Positions 54,757 to 62,638 of a DNA stretch of 64,000 bases are shown here, piece by piece (within the stretch, counting starts at the first letter, position 1; each line of letters begins with the position of its first letter). Under the pieces are notes generated by a model, which saw only the letters and a list, made by a program, of their open reading frames with translations, made no database searches and was not told the DNA's origin. Position numbers and translations under genes: made by a program. Where the stretch lies: NCBI RefSeq assembly GCF_900114745.1, contig NZ_FOUB01000014.1, positions 1 to 64,000 of the forward strand, in the 5' to 3' direction. The stretch comes from Nitrosomonas communis. GTDB taxonomy: Bacteria; Pseudomonadota; Gammaproteobacteria; Burkholderiales; Nitrosomonadaceae.

Positions 54757-55066
54757 CCCTGACGATTCCGCCTCGATGAAGCTGGGATGTATTGACCGTG
54801 CCCGGGTAGATGCCACTAGCGAACAGGACATTGCTACCCAACAGGCGGCCGATGAAATGGAAGCGATGCAGGATACAGCCAAATTCGCGCGCCGAGTACG
54901 GAAGCGCCTGGGATTGAGCCAGGTTGAGTTTTCCGAGCGTATCGGTGTCTCGCTTGACACCATCCGCAACTGGGAGCAAGGCAAACGCTGTCCAACCGGG
55001 GCTGCCAAGGCCCTGCTCAAGATACTGGATAAGGCGCCCGAAGCAGCGCTCGCTGCGCTTGATTGA
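54731..55066 (+). CDS. XRE-family antitoxin of BrnT
   Basis: 111 residues. After an acidic N-terminal part (about 1-50, likely toxin-binding), an XRE helix-turn-helix reads F-A-R-R-V-R-K-R-L-G-L-S-Q-V-E-F-S-E-R-I and S-L-D-T-I-R-N-W-E-Q-G-K. Classical BrnA antitoxins are ribbon-helix-helix proteins; this one is the HTH type also seen with BrnT. It should neutralise the toxin and repress the operon. Confidence 0.85.
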   Translation: MKTIRVKIDPDDSASMKLGCIDRARVDATSEQDIATQQAADEMEAMQDTAKFARRVRKRLGLSQVEFSERIGVSLDTIRNWEQGKRCPTGAAKALLKILDKAPEAALAALD

Positions 55067-55082
55067 AACTCAAGAGGGATAC

Positions 55083-55826
55083 TCATTGCCTACCTCCTTC
55101 CTGCCAGCAGCGCTTGGCATAAGGGCAGAACTTACACTCGAAATGAGTGGGATCATTAAATGAGCGCGGTAACAGTTCGCCTGCCTCGGTTGCCGTGATG
55201 ACCTTGGCCGCCCGGTCGGACATGCGCTGCGCCAGTGCAGCGTCAAATGGCACAAGTTCGGAATATATTTCCATCGTGTCAGCGTTGAGTGCCGTGAACA
55301 GTGCCGGATGCTCATGTAGCTCGAGATAGGCCTGGTAAAGTGCAATCTGTGCCGCATAGACTGGTTTTGCCACAGCAAGTCGCTTCTTCTCCAGCTCACG
55401 CCAGGATTTGTTACCCAAGCACTTATTCTCCCAAAGGGCAGGGTAGGCAAAGCCTTCGGGGCCATCCATGATGACGCCGTCGATATGCCCTTGCAAACGG
55501 CCATCGACCACGGAAAAACCGAGCTGCTTCCCGTTGGGTTTACGGGTGCGTAGGTCAAAGCCAGCGGTGCGCAACCACTGCACCATACAATCCTCCATGA
55601 CATGGCCACGCTCGAAAATGCGCAGCATCTGGCCTTGGGTTTCACGCCCAGAGTCGACCGGTGCTTGCGCATATTCGTATTGCAGCGCACGTTCGCAAGC
55701 GATCCCTAGACGCGATGCGCCCAGATACTGTCGTGTAGCTTGCTGAGCATGTTTGTCTTTCATGCCAGCATCGATCAGTGCCGTTACTTGCCCAGAGATA
55801 CTCGAAATGGAATTGAAATCCATCAT
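55083..55826 (-). CDS. Cas4-like PD-(D/E)XK exonuclease with Fe-S cluster motif
   Basis: 247 residues from ATG 55826, after GGGAGGAG. Catalytic residues are Asp116 (G-H-I-D-G) and Glu133-x-Lys135 (W-E-N-K), with a following Q-I-A-L-Y-Q. Cys44 and C-K-F-C-P-Y-A-K-R-C near the C-terminus make a four-cysteine set as in Cas4/AddB-type iron-sulfur nucleases. It likely resects DNA ends for the phage recombination system. ATGA overlap with the previous gene. Confidence 0.85.
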   Translation of the reverse strand: MMDFNSISSISGQVTALIDAGMKDKHAQQATRQYLGASRLGIACERALQYEYAQAPVDSGRETQGQMLRIFERGHVMEDCMVQWLRTAGFDLRTRKPNGKQLGFSVVDGRLQGHIDGVIMDGPEGFAYPALWENKCLGNKSWRELEKKRLAVAKPVYAAQIALYQAYLELHEHPALFTALNADTMEIYSELVPFDAALAQRMSDRAAKVITATEAGELLPRSFNDPTHFECKFCPYAKRCWQEGGRQ

Positions 55827-56281
55827 GTTTGCTCCTCCCATGGCAGATCATTTTGGAGATCAGCAAAGGGATCACCGACCGACTTGGATAGCCCTTGCAT
55901 CGGTGGAAACTTGGCAGCCTCATGCGCATCGGTCATTGCCTCGGTGTAACAGCTTACGATGGCATCGATCACCTGCAAGGCTTCGTCTTGCGAATAAGCC
56001 CCGAGGGGCTTATCGAAACCGATCATTTCCGCTGTCTGGCCGAAGGCCTTAAGGCATTGCTTCATAGCAACGATTTCCATATCAGAGGCATCGATCATCA
56101 CGATCTCCTTGCCAAACTGGGTGGCGTCGGCCCAATTGGCATACAGCTTGTGGAAGATGTCCTGGCAGCGACGGCTGCAGAACACCCAATCGAGCGGATA
56201 GCGCCGGGGATCGCCGGTTTTGTGGCGGCCATCGGTATGCCAGTAGCCACGTGCTTGTCGTTTGCAGATCCAACATTTCAT
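55823..56281 (-). CDS. DUF6511-like zinc-finger protein
   Basis: 152 residues. M-K-C-W-I-C-K-R-Q-A-R-G-Y and V-F-C-S-R-R-C-Q-D-I-F form a zinc-binding Cys pair set. The C-terminal part is acidic (P-F-A-D-L-Q-N-D-L-P-W-E-E). Pattern and context match DUF6511 in phage recombination modules. Role unknown. Confidence 0.7.
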   Translation of the reverse strand: MKCWICKRQARGYWHTDGRHKTGDPRRYPLDWVFCSRRCQDIFHKLYANWADATQFGKEIVMIDASDMEIVAMKQCLKAFGQTAEMIGFDKPLGAYSQDEALQVIDAIVSCYTEAMTDAHEAAKFPPMQGLSKSVGDPFADLQNDLPWEEQT

Positions 56282-56293
56282 TGATCCTCCTCA

Positions 56294-56926
56294 TTACTGT
56301 GCCCAAGCTGGTTTGCTCGTAGCAGATGGGCGCTGCTGAGTAGCTGAGGGGTAAGCTGGCGCAGCCTGGGCTGGAGCGCTGGAGCCGCTGCCACCGGTAT
56401 TGGTTTTGGGTAGCACATTCATCAGCTTGGCGTAGTCAGAGTGGTCAGGTTCGATAACATGTTTCACCACATTGCGATCTTCGCCCTTGGCATCCTTTTC
56501 GATATCTACTCGCACCAGAAACTCCAAGCCATCGAGTTCACTGAAACTATCGATACGGCGCGCGCTAGCCGCTTGCGGAGAATGGTCCTGCGGATGAACA
56601 TTGCGGGCGCTGTTGAGTACGGCGCGAATGAAGCTTCGCCCCATCTGCCCCCAAGTCGGCCCTTTTCTCGATTGCAAACCGATGTTTGACCATAGTTTGC
56701 GTTTGGCGTAAGGCCCTTCCAGTACGATAAATTCGCAGGCGAGATAGACACTGCCAGTCTCGAAGCTTTCGCTGGCATAACCGCCTATCCAGCCTAGTTC
56801 TGGGTTGTCATAACCACCTGGTTTGATCGTCATGCGCACCTGTACCACTGTGCCTTTGGGGATCAGATCGAAGCCGCTTTGCTGTGCTTCGGCATCGTTA
56901 AAGTCTTGCCAGTTGTTCTGGTTCAT
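56294..56926 (-). CDS. ssDNA-binding-like recombination protein
   Basis: 210 residues. The N-terminal OB-like part (K-G-T-V-V-Q-V-R-M-T-I-K-P-G-G-Y, K-L-W-S-N-I-G-L) and a Gly/Ser/Pro/Ala-rich tail ending in Trp-Ala-Gln resemble single-strand DNA-binding proteins. It sits between the ATPase and the nuclease, the usual location of an annealing or SSB function. Confidence 0.6.
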   Translation of the reverse strand: MNQNNWQDFNDAEAQQSGFDLIPKGTVVQVRMTIKPGGYDNPELGWIGGYASESFETGSVYLACEFIVLEGPYAKRKLWSNIGLQSRKGPTWGQMGRSFIRAVLNSARNVHPQDHSPQAASARRIDSFSELDGLEFLVRVDIEKDAKGEDRNVVKHVIEPDHSDYAKLMNVLPKTNTGGSGSSAPAQAAPAYPSATQQRPSATSKPAWAQ

Positions 56927-56944
56927 AATTTTTTTCCTTAAATG

Positions 56945-57751
56945 TTAGAGTTGGGGAGTGGGGCAGAGGCATTTCTGGATGAGCCGGCCCAAATGAGGTT
57001 CTTCGATGGCATCGAGCCGACCACTGCGGTCTTTGCTGGGGTAACCGTATGGATTGTCAGCACGCGTGATGAAAGCCCGATACGGGCTGCCGTCATCGGC
57101 TTTGAGGATGGCAAGCGTCACTACTTCATCGAGGATGCCCGGCAATTCAAGCGCGGTCTTGCTACCTTCTAATTGCAATTGGTAGTAGCGCCGGTTGAAG
57201 TCATCCATTTTTTCTTCGAGAATGGCGACATAAATGACGTGCTTGTCGCGCACATGTTGCAAGTGGGTCAGTGCAGCAATCATTTCCTGACCCAACAGAC
57301 CATAAGCGCCACGGGTGTCAGGTTTGCCGTTTTTCTCGGAATAGGCCTGCGGCTGGGTTTTGCACCAGGCAAAGCAAAGACGCGAGAGCACGGTCAGTGA
57401 ATCGACGAAGTAATATTCATACTTGGCCAGTTGCGCAGGATCCCCATACTTCTCACAGACGTGGCGGTAGTGCGCTTCCGAGAATGACTGGTCGACTGTC
57501 GCGGTAGGCAAGGGGCCGGCGAGAAAGACCACCAGATCGCGAAATTCACTCCAGCTGCGCGGCCTTACCGTATCGCCTGACCAGTCCTTGACCGACAAAT
57601 CGCCTGCCTCCAGATCGACAAATAAAGTTTTGTCGGCCGGCAACGTTTTGAGCTGGGTGGTTTTTCCTGTACCGGGAAAGCCGATCAAACCGATCTTGGC
57701 GCTGTGCCGTTCTTTGAGCCGTTCTTCGGCAGAGATGATGGGTAATGCCAC
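56945..57751 (-). CDS. AAA/RecA-like phage ATPase
   Basis: 268 residues. Walker A G-F-P-G-T-G-K-T-T (24-32), a Walker B-like Y-Y-F-V-D-S-L-T and D-F-N-R-R-Y-Y-Q-L identify the phage nucleotide-binding (AAA_24-type) family used with exonuclease and SSB in recombination. It starts on the base where the upstream gene ends. Confidence 0.85.
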   Translation of the reverse strand: MALPIISAEERLKERHSAKIGLIGFPGTGKTTQLKTLPADKTLFVDLEAGDLSVKDWSGDTVRPRSWSEFRDLVVFLAGPLPTATVDQSFSEAHYRHVCEKYGDPAQLAKYEYYFVDSLTVLSRLCFAWCKTQPQAYSEKNGKPDTRGAYGLLGQEMIAALTHLQHVRDKHVIYVAILEEKMDDFNRRYYQLQLEGSKTALELPGILDEVVTLAILKADDGSPYRAFITRADNPYGYPSKDRSGRLDAIEEPHLGRLIQKCLCPTPQL

Positions 57752-58257
57752 TATGCTTCTCCTTTAGTTTGAGTAAGGGCAAGGCGGTAGCTGGTCTTAC
57801 CGGGCTTTACTGTGCGTGCGGAATTGAACAGCCCTTGCAAGGAAACAGGCCAGTGGTTATAGCGAGTTTCCGTAATCGAATACTCGATATCAATGTAATC
57901 ACTGACGTTTTCACCAGCCTCTGCGATACGTTGGGCAAGGATGGACAACTGTGCTTGATCCCATGACACGCGCTTGGGTAGATCGACCGTGACGCGCAGT
58001 GGCCCATCCGTGAGGTGGCATACGCCGAAGTCCTTGCCGGTATGAAGACGCATGGCAGAAGCTTGCTCGCCGTAGCGCTGATCCAGAGCGGCATGGACGC
58101 GATCGAGTACTGTTTTGATGTTGGCCTGCATCGTCAGCAAGTTGCTGTGCAGTTCTTGCAGTTGTGCCGGGGGCAGGGCCGCGATTTCTGAAACGCTCAG
58201 CTCAGTGATGTTGATTTTGGGACTTTGTGCAAAATCGTATGGGATTAACTCGTTCAT
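57751..58257 (-). CDS. Early phage protein, unknown
   Basis: 168 residues, predicted helix (L-S-V-S-E-I-A-A-L-P-P-A-Q-L-Q-E-L-H) then mixed alpha/beta (V-T-V-D-L-P-K-R-V-S-W-D-Q). Overlaps the upstream regulator by 4 nt. It accompanies the AAA ATPase and may act with it. No family recognised. Confidence 0.6.
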   Translation of the reverse strand: MNELIPYDFAQSPKINITELSVSEIAALPPAQLQELHSNLLTMQANIKTVLDRVHAALDQRYGEQASAMRLHTGKDFGVCHLTDGPLRVTVDLPKRVSWDQAQLSILAQRIAEAGENVSDYIDIEYSITETRYNHWPVSLQGLFNSARTVKPGKTSYRLALTQTKGEA

Positions 58258-58472
58258 GCTGCACCTCCGGCATTGATGCGTTCAGTGGTGCTTTTACATA
58301 GACTTTCAGCCTCAAAAGCTTCGATGTCCTCGAGGCGATAGAGCACACGTCCTTGCAGTTTTAGAAAGACAGGTCCCATACCTTCAGAACGCCAACGTTC
58401 CAGCGTTGCTTCGCTGATATTCCAGCGCTCAGCCAGTTCACCCTGACTAAGGTGTTTAATTTTTTGTTGCAT
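58254..58472 (-). CDS. AlpA/excisionase-like DNA-binding protein
   Basis: 72 residues. L-S-Q-G-E-L-A-E-R-W-N-I-S-E-A-T-L-E-R-W and F-L-K-L-Q-G-R-V-L-Y-R-L-E-D-I-E-A are the winged-helix pattern of AlpA/MerR-like excisionases. First gene of the leftward early operon, preceded by AGGAG. Four TGAGTAA repeats lie about 90-130 nt upstream and may be its binding sites. Confidence 0.82.
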   Translation of the reverse strand: MQQKIKHLSQGELAERWNISEATLERWRSEGMGPVFLKLQGRVLYRLEDIEAFEAESLCKSTTERINAGGAA

Positions 58473-58559
58473 TTGAGAATCTCCTAGATAGTTTCGATAT
58501 CACCGGATTCAGGCACTTGATGAGTGCCGTCAACGGTGAATGAAATATCTCAAATGGGA

Positions 58560-58600
58560 TTACTCAAACCATTACTCAGATTACTCAGAATCGTTACTCA
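58560..58600 (-). promoter_or_regulatory. Four direct TGAGTAA repeats (candidate operator)
   Basis: TTACTCA on the plus strand starts at 58560, 58572, 58581 and 58594 (spacing 12, 9, 13), all in one orientation. They lie upstream of the AlpA-like gene. The arrangement resembles excisionase or repressor sites. Confidence 0.5.
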
Positions 58601-58633
58601 AATCTGATTCGTGAAAAATGGGTAATGAAAAAC

Positions 58634-58659
58634 CCAACCTGAGTTAGTTCAAGCTGGGC
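58634..58659 (-). terminator. Hairpin with T tract upstream of the early operon
   Basis: On the minus strand CCCAGCTTGA, a 6-nt loop and TCAGGTTGGG form an imperfect 10-bp stem followed by TTTTTC. It would stop leftward transcripts before the early promoter. Confidence 0.55.
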
Positions 58660-58948
58660 GTAGGGAGCTTTTGCAGATAAGGGGTTGTTGATGATATTTA
58701 AATGACTGCTTTCGACCAAAATCGCCAGCCAGTTTCTTTCTATAAATCATTGAATAACATGAGCTAATAGTATGGGGAAGTCAGTGCCGTCATAATCTAC
58801 AGAAGCGTATATCGTGCTAATAGGTTAATATGCCGATAGCAAACCTGATAAATATGATAATTTTGTTGCTGTTGATGCCAAAAATGTGGAAGGTATACAG
58901 AAACTATATAATTAATTGCTAGCCATCAAACTCAAACGGAGAAAACAG

Positions 58949-59737
58949 ATGCAAGTAATTACCTATTCCGAGCGTCGTCTGGTGAAGCGGCATCGTGGAA
59001 CGATGCCTGTGATACTGACATGTCCTCACGATGGTTCAGAATCGCCGCCTAGGGTTCGGGAACGTACGAAAGATGCGACACCGGATGGCTGTACTTTCAG
59101 AACTGGGAGAGACGCCGAAACCGCACTTATTACAGAATCGGTGGCTCAGAAGATTCTTGATATCACAGGCGTCTCTCCTTATGTCGTGATCGCCCGTTTT
59201 CACCGAAAGTTTATCGATGCAAATCGTGGGAATACCTGCGCGTTTGTAGACTCTGACGCACGACCCTTCTACGATGAGTATCACAACCGAATTACTGGCT
59301 ACGTTAATCAAATTCTTCAGCAGAACGGAGGTCGAGGGTTTCTATTTGATATTCACGGTACCGGCGAGATTGAAGATGACCCGGCGGACATTTACTTAGG
59401 CACAGCAAACGGCGCGACTTTACTGCCTGGATTTAATCGCCGAGACATCTTTATGCAGCACGGCCTTCACGGGCTTCTGAAGTGGGCGCGGCATAAGAGT
59501 GGAATAGGAGGACTTGGACCAGTATTCAGATACCGCGTCTCTCCTGCTGATGAAACGGCCACCGAAACGAGTGAAGTGAATGGAGGCTTCACAATTAGGA
59601 GATATGGGGCCTCAATCAACAGCATTCAGATTGAGATTGCAAATACGATTAGAAACGACGGGGAGAAACGCGATTTCTTGGTGGAGGATCTCGCGTTCGC
59701 CATGATCAATTTCTCCCGCCGCCACTCGCCCTTCTGA
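58949..59737 (+). CDS. N-formylglutamate amidohydrolase-like protein
   Basis: 262 residues from ATG 58949 (CGGAG site). L-T-C-P-H-D-G (His27), F-H-R-K-F-I-D-A-N-R, F-D-I-H-G-T-G (His136) and I-Q-I-E-I match the FGase family, zinc-dependent hydrolases of N-formylglutamate and related amides. The gene ends only 14 nt before an attC-like site, the usual arrangement of a cassette. The substrate here is unknown; cassette relatives may act on other acyl groups. Confidence 0.8.
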   Translation: MQVITYSERRLVKRHRGTMPVILTCPHDGSESPPRVRERTKDATPDGCTFRTGRDAETALITESVAQKILDITGVSPYVVIARFHRKFIDANRGNTCAFVDSDARPFYDEYHNRITGYVNQILQQNGGRGFLFDIHGTGEIEDDPADIYLGTANGATLLPGFNRRDIFMQHGLHGLLKWARHKSGIGGLGPVFRYRVSPADETATETSEVNGGFTIRRYGASINSIQIEIANTIRNDGEKRDFLVEDLAFAMINFSRRHSPF

Positions 59738-59750
59738 GAGAAGCCGAGCA

Positions 59751-59823
59751 GGCTAACAAGGCCATACACTGGGCAAGCAGCGCTGCGCTTGCTTGCCACA
59801 GCAAGTGATGGCCGACATTAGTT
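59751..59823 (+). repeat. attC-like recombination site 1
   Basis: Outer parts GGCTAAC and ATTAGTT, then AAGGCCAT pairing with ATGGCC (59761-59766 with 59808-59813), and an inner stem GGCAAGC/GCTTGCC. The length is 73 bp. The 3' core has A where G is usual. The next start codon follows 6 nt later. Confidence 0.6.
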
Positions 59824-59829
59824 GTACTC

Positions 59830-60340
59830 ATGAGTCGAAGCATTTACATAATTGGAACGAATCATCGGTATCAACATCTCAGTAAGGATTTGAGTGAAGA
59901 ATCTCACAATGGTTTTCGAGGGCTGATTAAATCCGTAATCTCTGCAAATCGTATTTTAATAATTGCAGAAGAGAGCAATTTAGAAGCACTGAATGAAAAT
60001 GGTATCTGAAAATCAGCTCTACAATTGATTGCAGAAGAGGTTGGCATGGGCCACTTGTTCACTGAAGCAGAACGCAGCTACAGAAATTCAAATGGCATGG
60101 AACACGAAAATGGCATTCGTGCATTTGGGTTTATAAATGGTTTAGATAAGAGTGCGATTTATCAGATAATACAAGAGTCTTATAGGGCCAGAGAGCGTTA
60201 TTGGCTTACCCAAATATTAAAAGAAGAACATATGGCTAGTTTTAGTCATATGCGGAGCTAATCATGCAATTTACTTTCGTAATCTGGCTGAAGATGAGGG
60301 ATTGGAACCATTCTTTTATATGAAGACTGAAACAACTAAC
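59830..60340 (+). pseudogene. Cassette gene, broken by a stop and a frameshift
   Basis: ATG 59830 begins M-S-R-S-I-Y-I-I-G-T-N-H-R-Y-Q-H-L. TGA at 60007-60009 interrupts it, and reading resumes in the same frame (S-A-L-Q-L-I-A-E-E-V-G-M-G) to TAA at 60259. Near 60235 another frame takes over with V-I-C-G-A-N-H-A-I-Y-F, which continues the domain. I do not know the family. The end is approximate, since it runs into attC site 2. Confidence 0.6.
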
Positions 60341-60433
60341 AAATCAATCTACTTCGCGCGCAAAAGGCGCCCGCCGGACCTCCTACACTCCACTCCACTG
60401 CATTTCGGTGGTCGGTAATTGAAGCGTTAGATT
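60335..60433 (+). repeat. attC-like recombination site 2
   Basis: AACTAAC at the left and GTTAGAT at the right (matching GTTRRRY) pair, followed by TCAAT/ATTGA. About 99 bp. The next gene starts 8 nt downstream. The best-formed of the three sites. Confidence 0.65.
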
Positions 60434-60441
60434 GCAGAAAC

Positions 60442-61194
60442 ATGAGGAAGCATGAACTCGATTTGCTTGCGAACGCTGTCGACAGCTTCAATGAAGCTTT
60501 GGCGAAATATCGTGTTGCCGAAGGTGGGGACGTTACCGCGTACAAGTTCGCTATTATTCATTTCGCTCACTTCCTCGAACTTCTTTTCAAGTATTATGTT
60601 ACTCAATCTCATCCCCTCCTCATCTACAAGAATCCTTTCGCGAAAGATGTTGAGCGGCAGCAAACTATCGGCCTTTGGGAAGCGGTTCAGTTTCTTCGCA
60701 ATGAAGGGCATGTAATCGCGCCGGAGTTTCAAAAGGACCTAGAATGGTTAAAAAAACTACGAAATAGCATAGAGCACTACAAGTTCACGATGGAGCTACG
60801 CGAGGTGAGGTTCACTTTGGGCCGCCTTACTCAGGCACTCTTGGAGTTCAACGATTACATCGCAGATTTTGACATTCGCGATCACATTGACTCTAATAAT
60901 CTCGGGGTTTTCGAGACTTTGTCGGATGAGTACAAAGCAGAGGTCGCTGCAGCTCAAAAACAGGCTGAAGAAGAATCGGAAACAGACCAGGCTGAGTCGT
61001 GTCTTTACTGTGGGAACGATACTGCTGCCTTGATAGAGAAGACCTACAAGTGCTTCTACTGCCAAGAAGAGGATCCGATTCTCGAATGTTGTGTATGCGG
61101 TTGCGATGAACGCCGATACAACATGTCTCTCTGGAATGACGAACATGAGGACTATATCTGTGAAGGTTGTGAGGACAGAATCAGCAACATGTAA
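60442..61194 (+). CDS. Cassette protein: HEPN-like domain plus zinc fingers
   Basis: 250 residues. The first 145 are helical, with L-K-K-L-R-N-S-I-E-H-Y: Arg107 to His112 fits the Rx4-6H motif of HEPN ribonucleases. After an acidic linker, the last 60 residues have repeated C-x-x-C (C-L-Y-C-G, C-F-Y-C, C-C-V-C-G-C, C-E-G-C), probably two zinc ribbons. Starts just after attC site 2. A defence or toxin role is plausible. The RNase activity is inferred from a short motif. Confidence 0.7.
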   Translation: MRKHELDLLANAVDSFNEALAKYRVAEGGDVTAYKFAIIHFAHFLELLFKYYVTQSHPLLIYKNPFAKDVERQQTIGLWEAVQFLRNEGHVIAPEFQKDLEWLKKLRNSIEHYKFTMELREVRFTLGRLTQALLEFNDYIADFDIRDHIDSNNLGVFETLSDEYKAEVAAAQKQAEEESETDQAESCLYCGNDTAALIEKTYKCFYCQEEDPILECCVCGCDERRYNMSLWNDEHEDYICEGCEDRISNM

Positions 61195-61241
61195 TCTGCA
61201 ATTTGTCAATGACGGAGCAAGAATGCACCGGATAGTACGTC

Positions 61242-61349
61242 AAAAGTAATGTAATAGAAGGCCCACTATCTAAACGGCATCGAAGTGCCAAAGTAGTGGT
61301 GCAATAAAGCCCACTAAACAAGAGAGGAGCGGTCCATTACATTACTTTT
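61242..61349. repeat. 14-bp inverted repeat element
   Basis: AAAAGTAATGTAAT (61242-61255) is repeated inverted exactly at 61336-61349. Between them CCCACTA recurs (about 61261 and 61309). A small non-autonomous element or a long RNA stem are both possible. No target duplication seen. Confidence 0.55.
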
Positions 61350-61485
61350 ATTCCACGATCTCAGCGAAAATTTGCGCACTTCAATGGTGCAAGTATTACT
61401 CCGCTATTTACACGCTCCCGCATAGTATTCAGCAGTACCGAGAACGCGGGAAGAAAGATAGCTGAAAACTTTCGCATAACCCTGC

Positions 61486-61540
61486 ACTCAACACGGACGC
61501 CTTCCAGCAAGCTTCGCTTGCTTCTGGTCGCCTGTTAGCT
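61486..61540 (+). repeat. attC-like recombination site 3 (short)
   Basis: ACTCAAC on the left and GTTAGCT on the right, with an inner stem CCAGCAAGC/GCTTGCTTCTGG. At 55 bp it is at the short limit, and the core pairing is imperfect. Supported mainly by resemblance to site 1 in the central part. Confidence 0.45.
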
Positions 61541-61672
61541 CTACGTTATCTCCGGTAAAAATGAATTTTGCACTATCTACTGTTTAGCTTGGGGCAAATT
61601 CAGCCAGTCAATATCAGATTCAATTCAATTTGATCTTTAAAGATGGAGGATTCAAGCTTGAGCTAGTAAAGA

Positions 61673-62638
61673 TCAGTACAGCCACTGCCGATCCTCGTCA
61701 TGAATATTCAACGCATAACGTTCATCGCCACGCTGGTAACGGATGAAGGTCTGATAAACCATGCGGTTGCGCATGAACTCCTTGCTCGGTGAAAACATCT
61801 GCGCCTGGGAACCACTTGCTGATTTGAGCGCGCTTTTATCCATTTCATGATCCAAGTCACGAATCAGCGCTAGTAAAATGGATTGTTGCCGTGGCTCCAG
61901 ATCATATGCTTGCCCCTCAATGAATACTTTGCTTTGGCTCTCCACATATAGCAAAGTAGTACCGGGGGCAGCCTCCTCAATCATTTGTGGTCCAGGTAAA
62001 TGAAGCCTATCTGCGAAAAACTCAAACTTGCTTTGGCTGATACGAGCCAATGAGGCGAGGTTAGAAACATCCATCCCAGTAACAGGAGATCCTACTGGCA
62101 AAGGCAACTCACTGCTGGTAAGGATGCGACAGGATTTGAGGGTTTTTTCGAGCATGATCTGTTCCCGCAGCCGGTATGCAATTTCTGGCTCGCGCAGCCA
62201 ACGGGCGAAATACCAGGTCAGTGCCTTGCCACGTTTTTCTTCGGTGGTGCCCAGTCGCCAAATAAGATCAGGCTCGATTTGTCTCATGCCGTTGATCGAG
62301 AGATTGAGTCCGTTCAACAGCCGGTGAATGAATTTCTGCAGCGGGACTTTGTGCGTTTCGCGATAATAGCGGGGGACCTCGAAATCCTCACATTCCGGGC
62401 AGAACAGTAAAATTTGATCTGGTGAGGTTTCGCGCACGACCCGCGCAGATTCAATCCAGCATTCCGGGCAAGTGATCCAGTCAAGGGAATGGCTTGAAAC
62501 GAGCATACGCTCTTGAAGTAAAAGCTCGGCAGCTCTTTTCCTTTCACCTTCTCTGAGAGTAGAAGCGCTGATCTCCGTATCATTGCGCTCAAGTAACCAG
62601 CACAGCAAGGCGGTGGCATTGATTTGTTGTTGGCTCAT
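61673..62638 (-). CDS. Zinc-ribbon protein, unknown, second gene of S24-headed operon
   Basis: 321 residues. A helical start (A-L-L-C-W-L-L-E-R), then C-P-E-C (57-60) and C-P-E-C (80-83), a zinc ribbon, and a long alpha-helical remainder with D-L-E-P-R-Q-Q-S-I-L-L-A-L-I-R-D. Starts by ATGA overlap with the 416-residue gene. Not recognised. The pair could be a defence or prophage control unit, but no catalytic motif is evident. Confidence 0.65.
   Translation of the reverse strand: MSQQQINATALLCWLLERNDTEISASTLREGERKRAAELLLQERMLVSSHSLDWITCPECWIESARVVRETSPDQILLFCPECEDFEVPRYYRETHKVPLQKFIHRLLNGLNLSINGMRQIEPDLIWRLGTTEEKRGKALTWYFARWLREPEIAYRLREQIMLEKTLKSCRILTSSELPLPVGSPVTGMDVSNLASLARISQSKFEFFADRLHLPGPQMIEEAAPGTTLLYVESQSKVFIEGQAYDLEPRQQSILLALIRDLDHEMDKSALKSASGSQAQMFSPSKEFMRNRMVYQTFIRYQRGDERYALNIHDEDRQWLY

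Larger units (their letters stand above)
58473..58948. other. Early control region of the prophage
   Basis: About 475 bp without a gene. It holds the early operon leader, the TGAGTAA repeat cluster (58560-58600) and a terminator-like hairpin (58634-58659). The part from 58700 to 58930 shows nothing recognisable. Confidence 0.55.
61195..61672. other. Non-coding part of the last cassette and beyond
   Basis: No supported gene. It holds a 108-bp inverted-repeat element (61242-61349) and the third attC-like site (61486-61540). The remaining sequence shows nothing recognisable. Confidence 0.55.
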
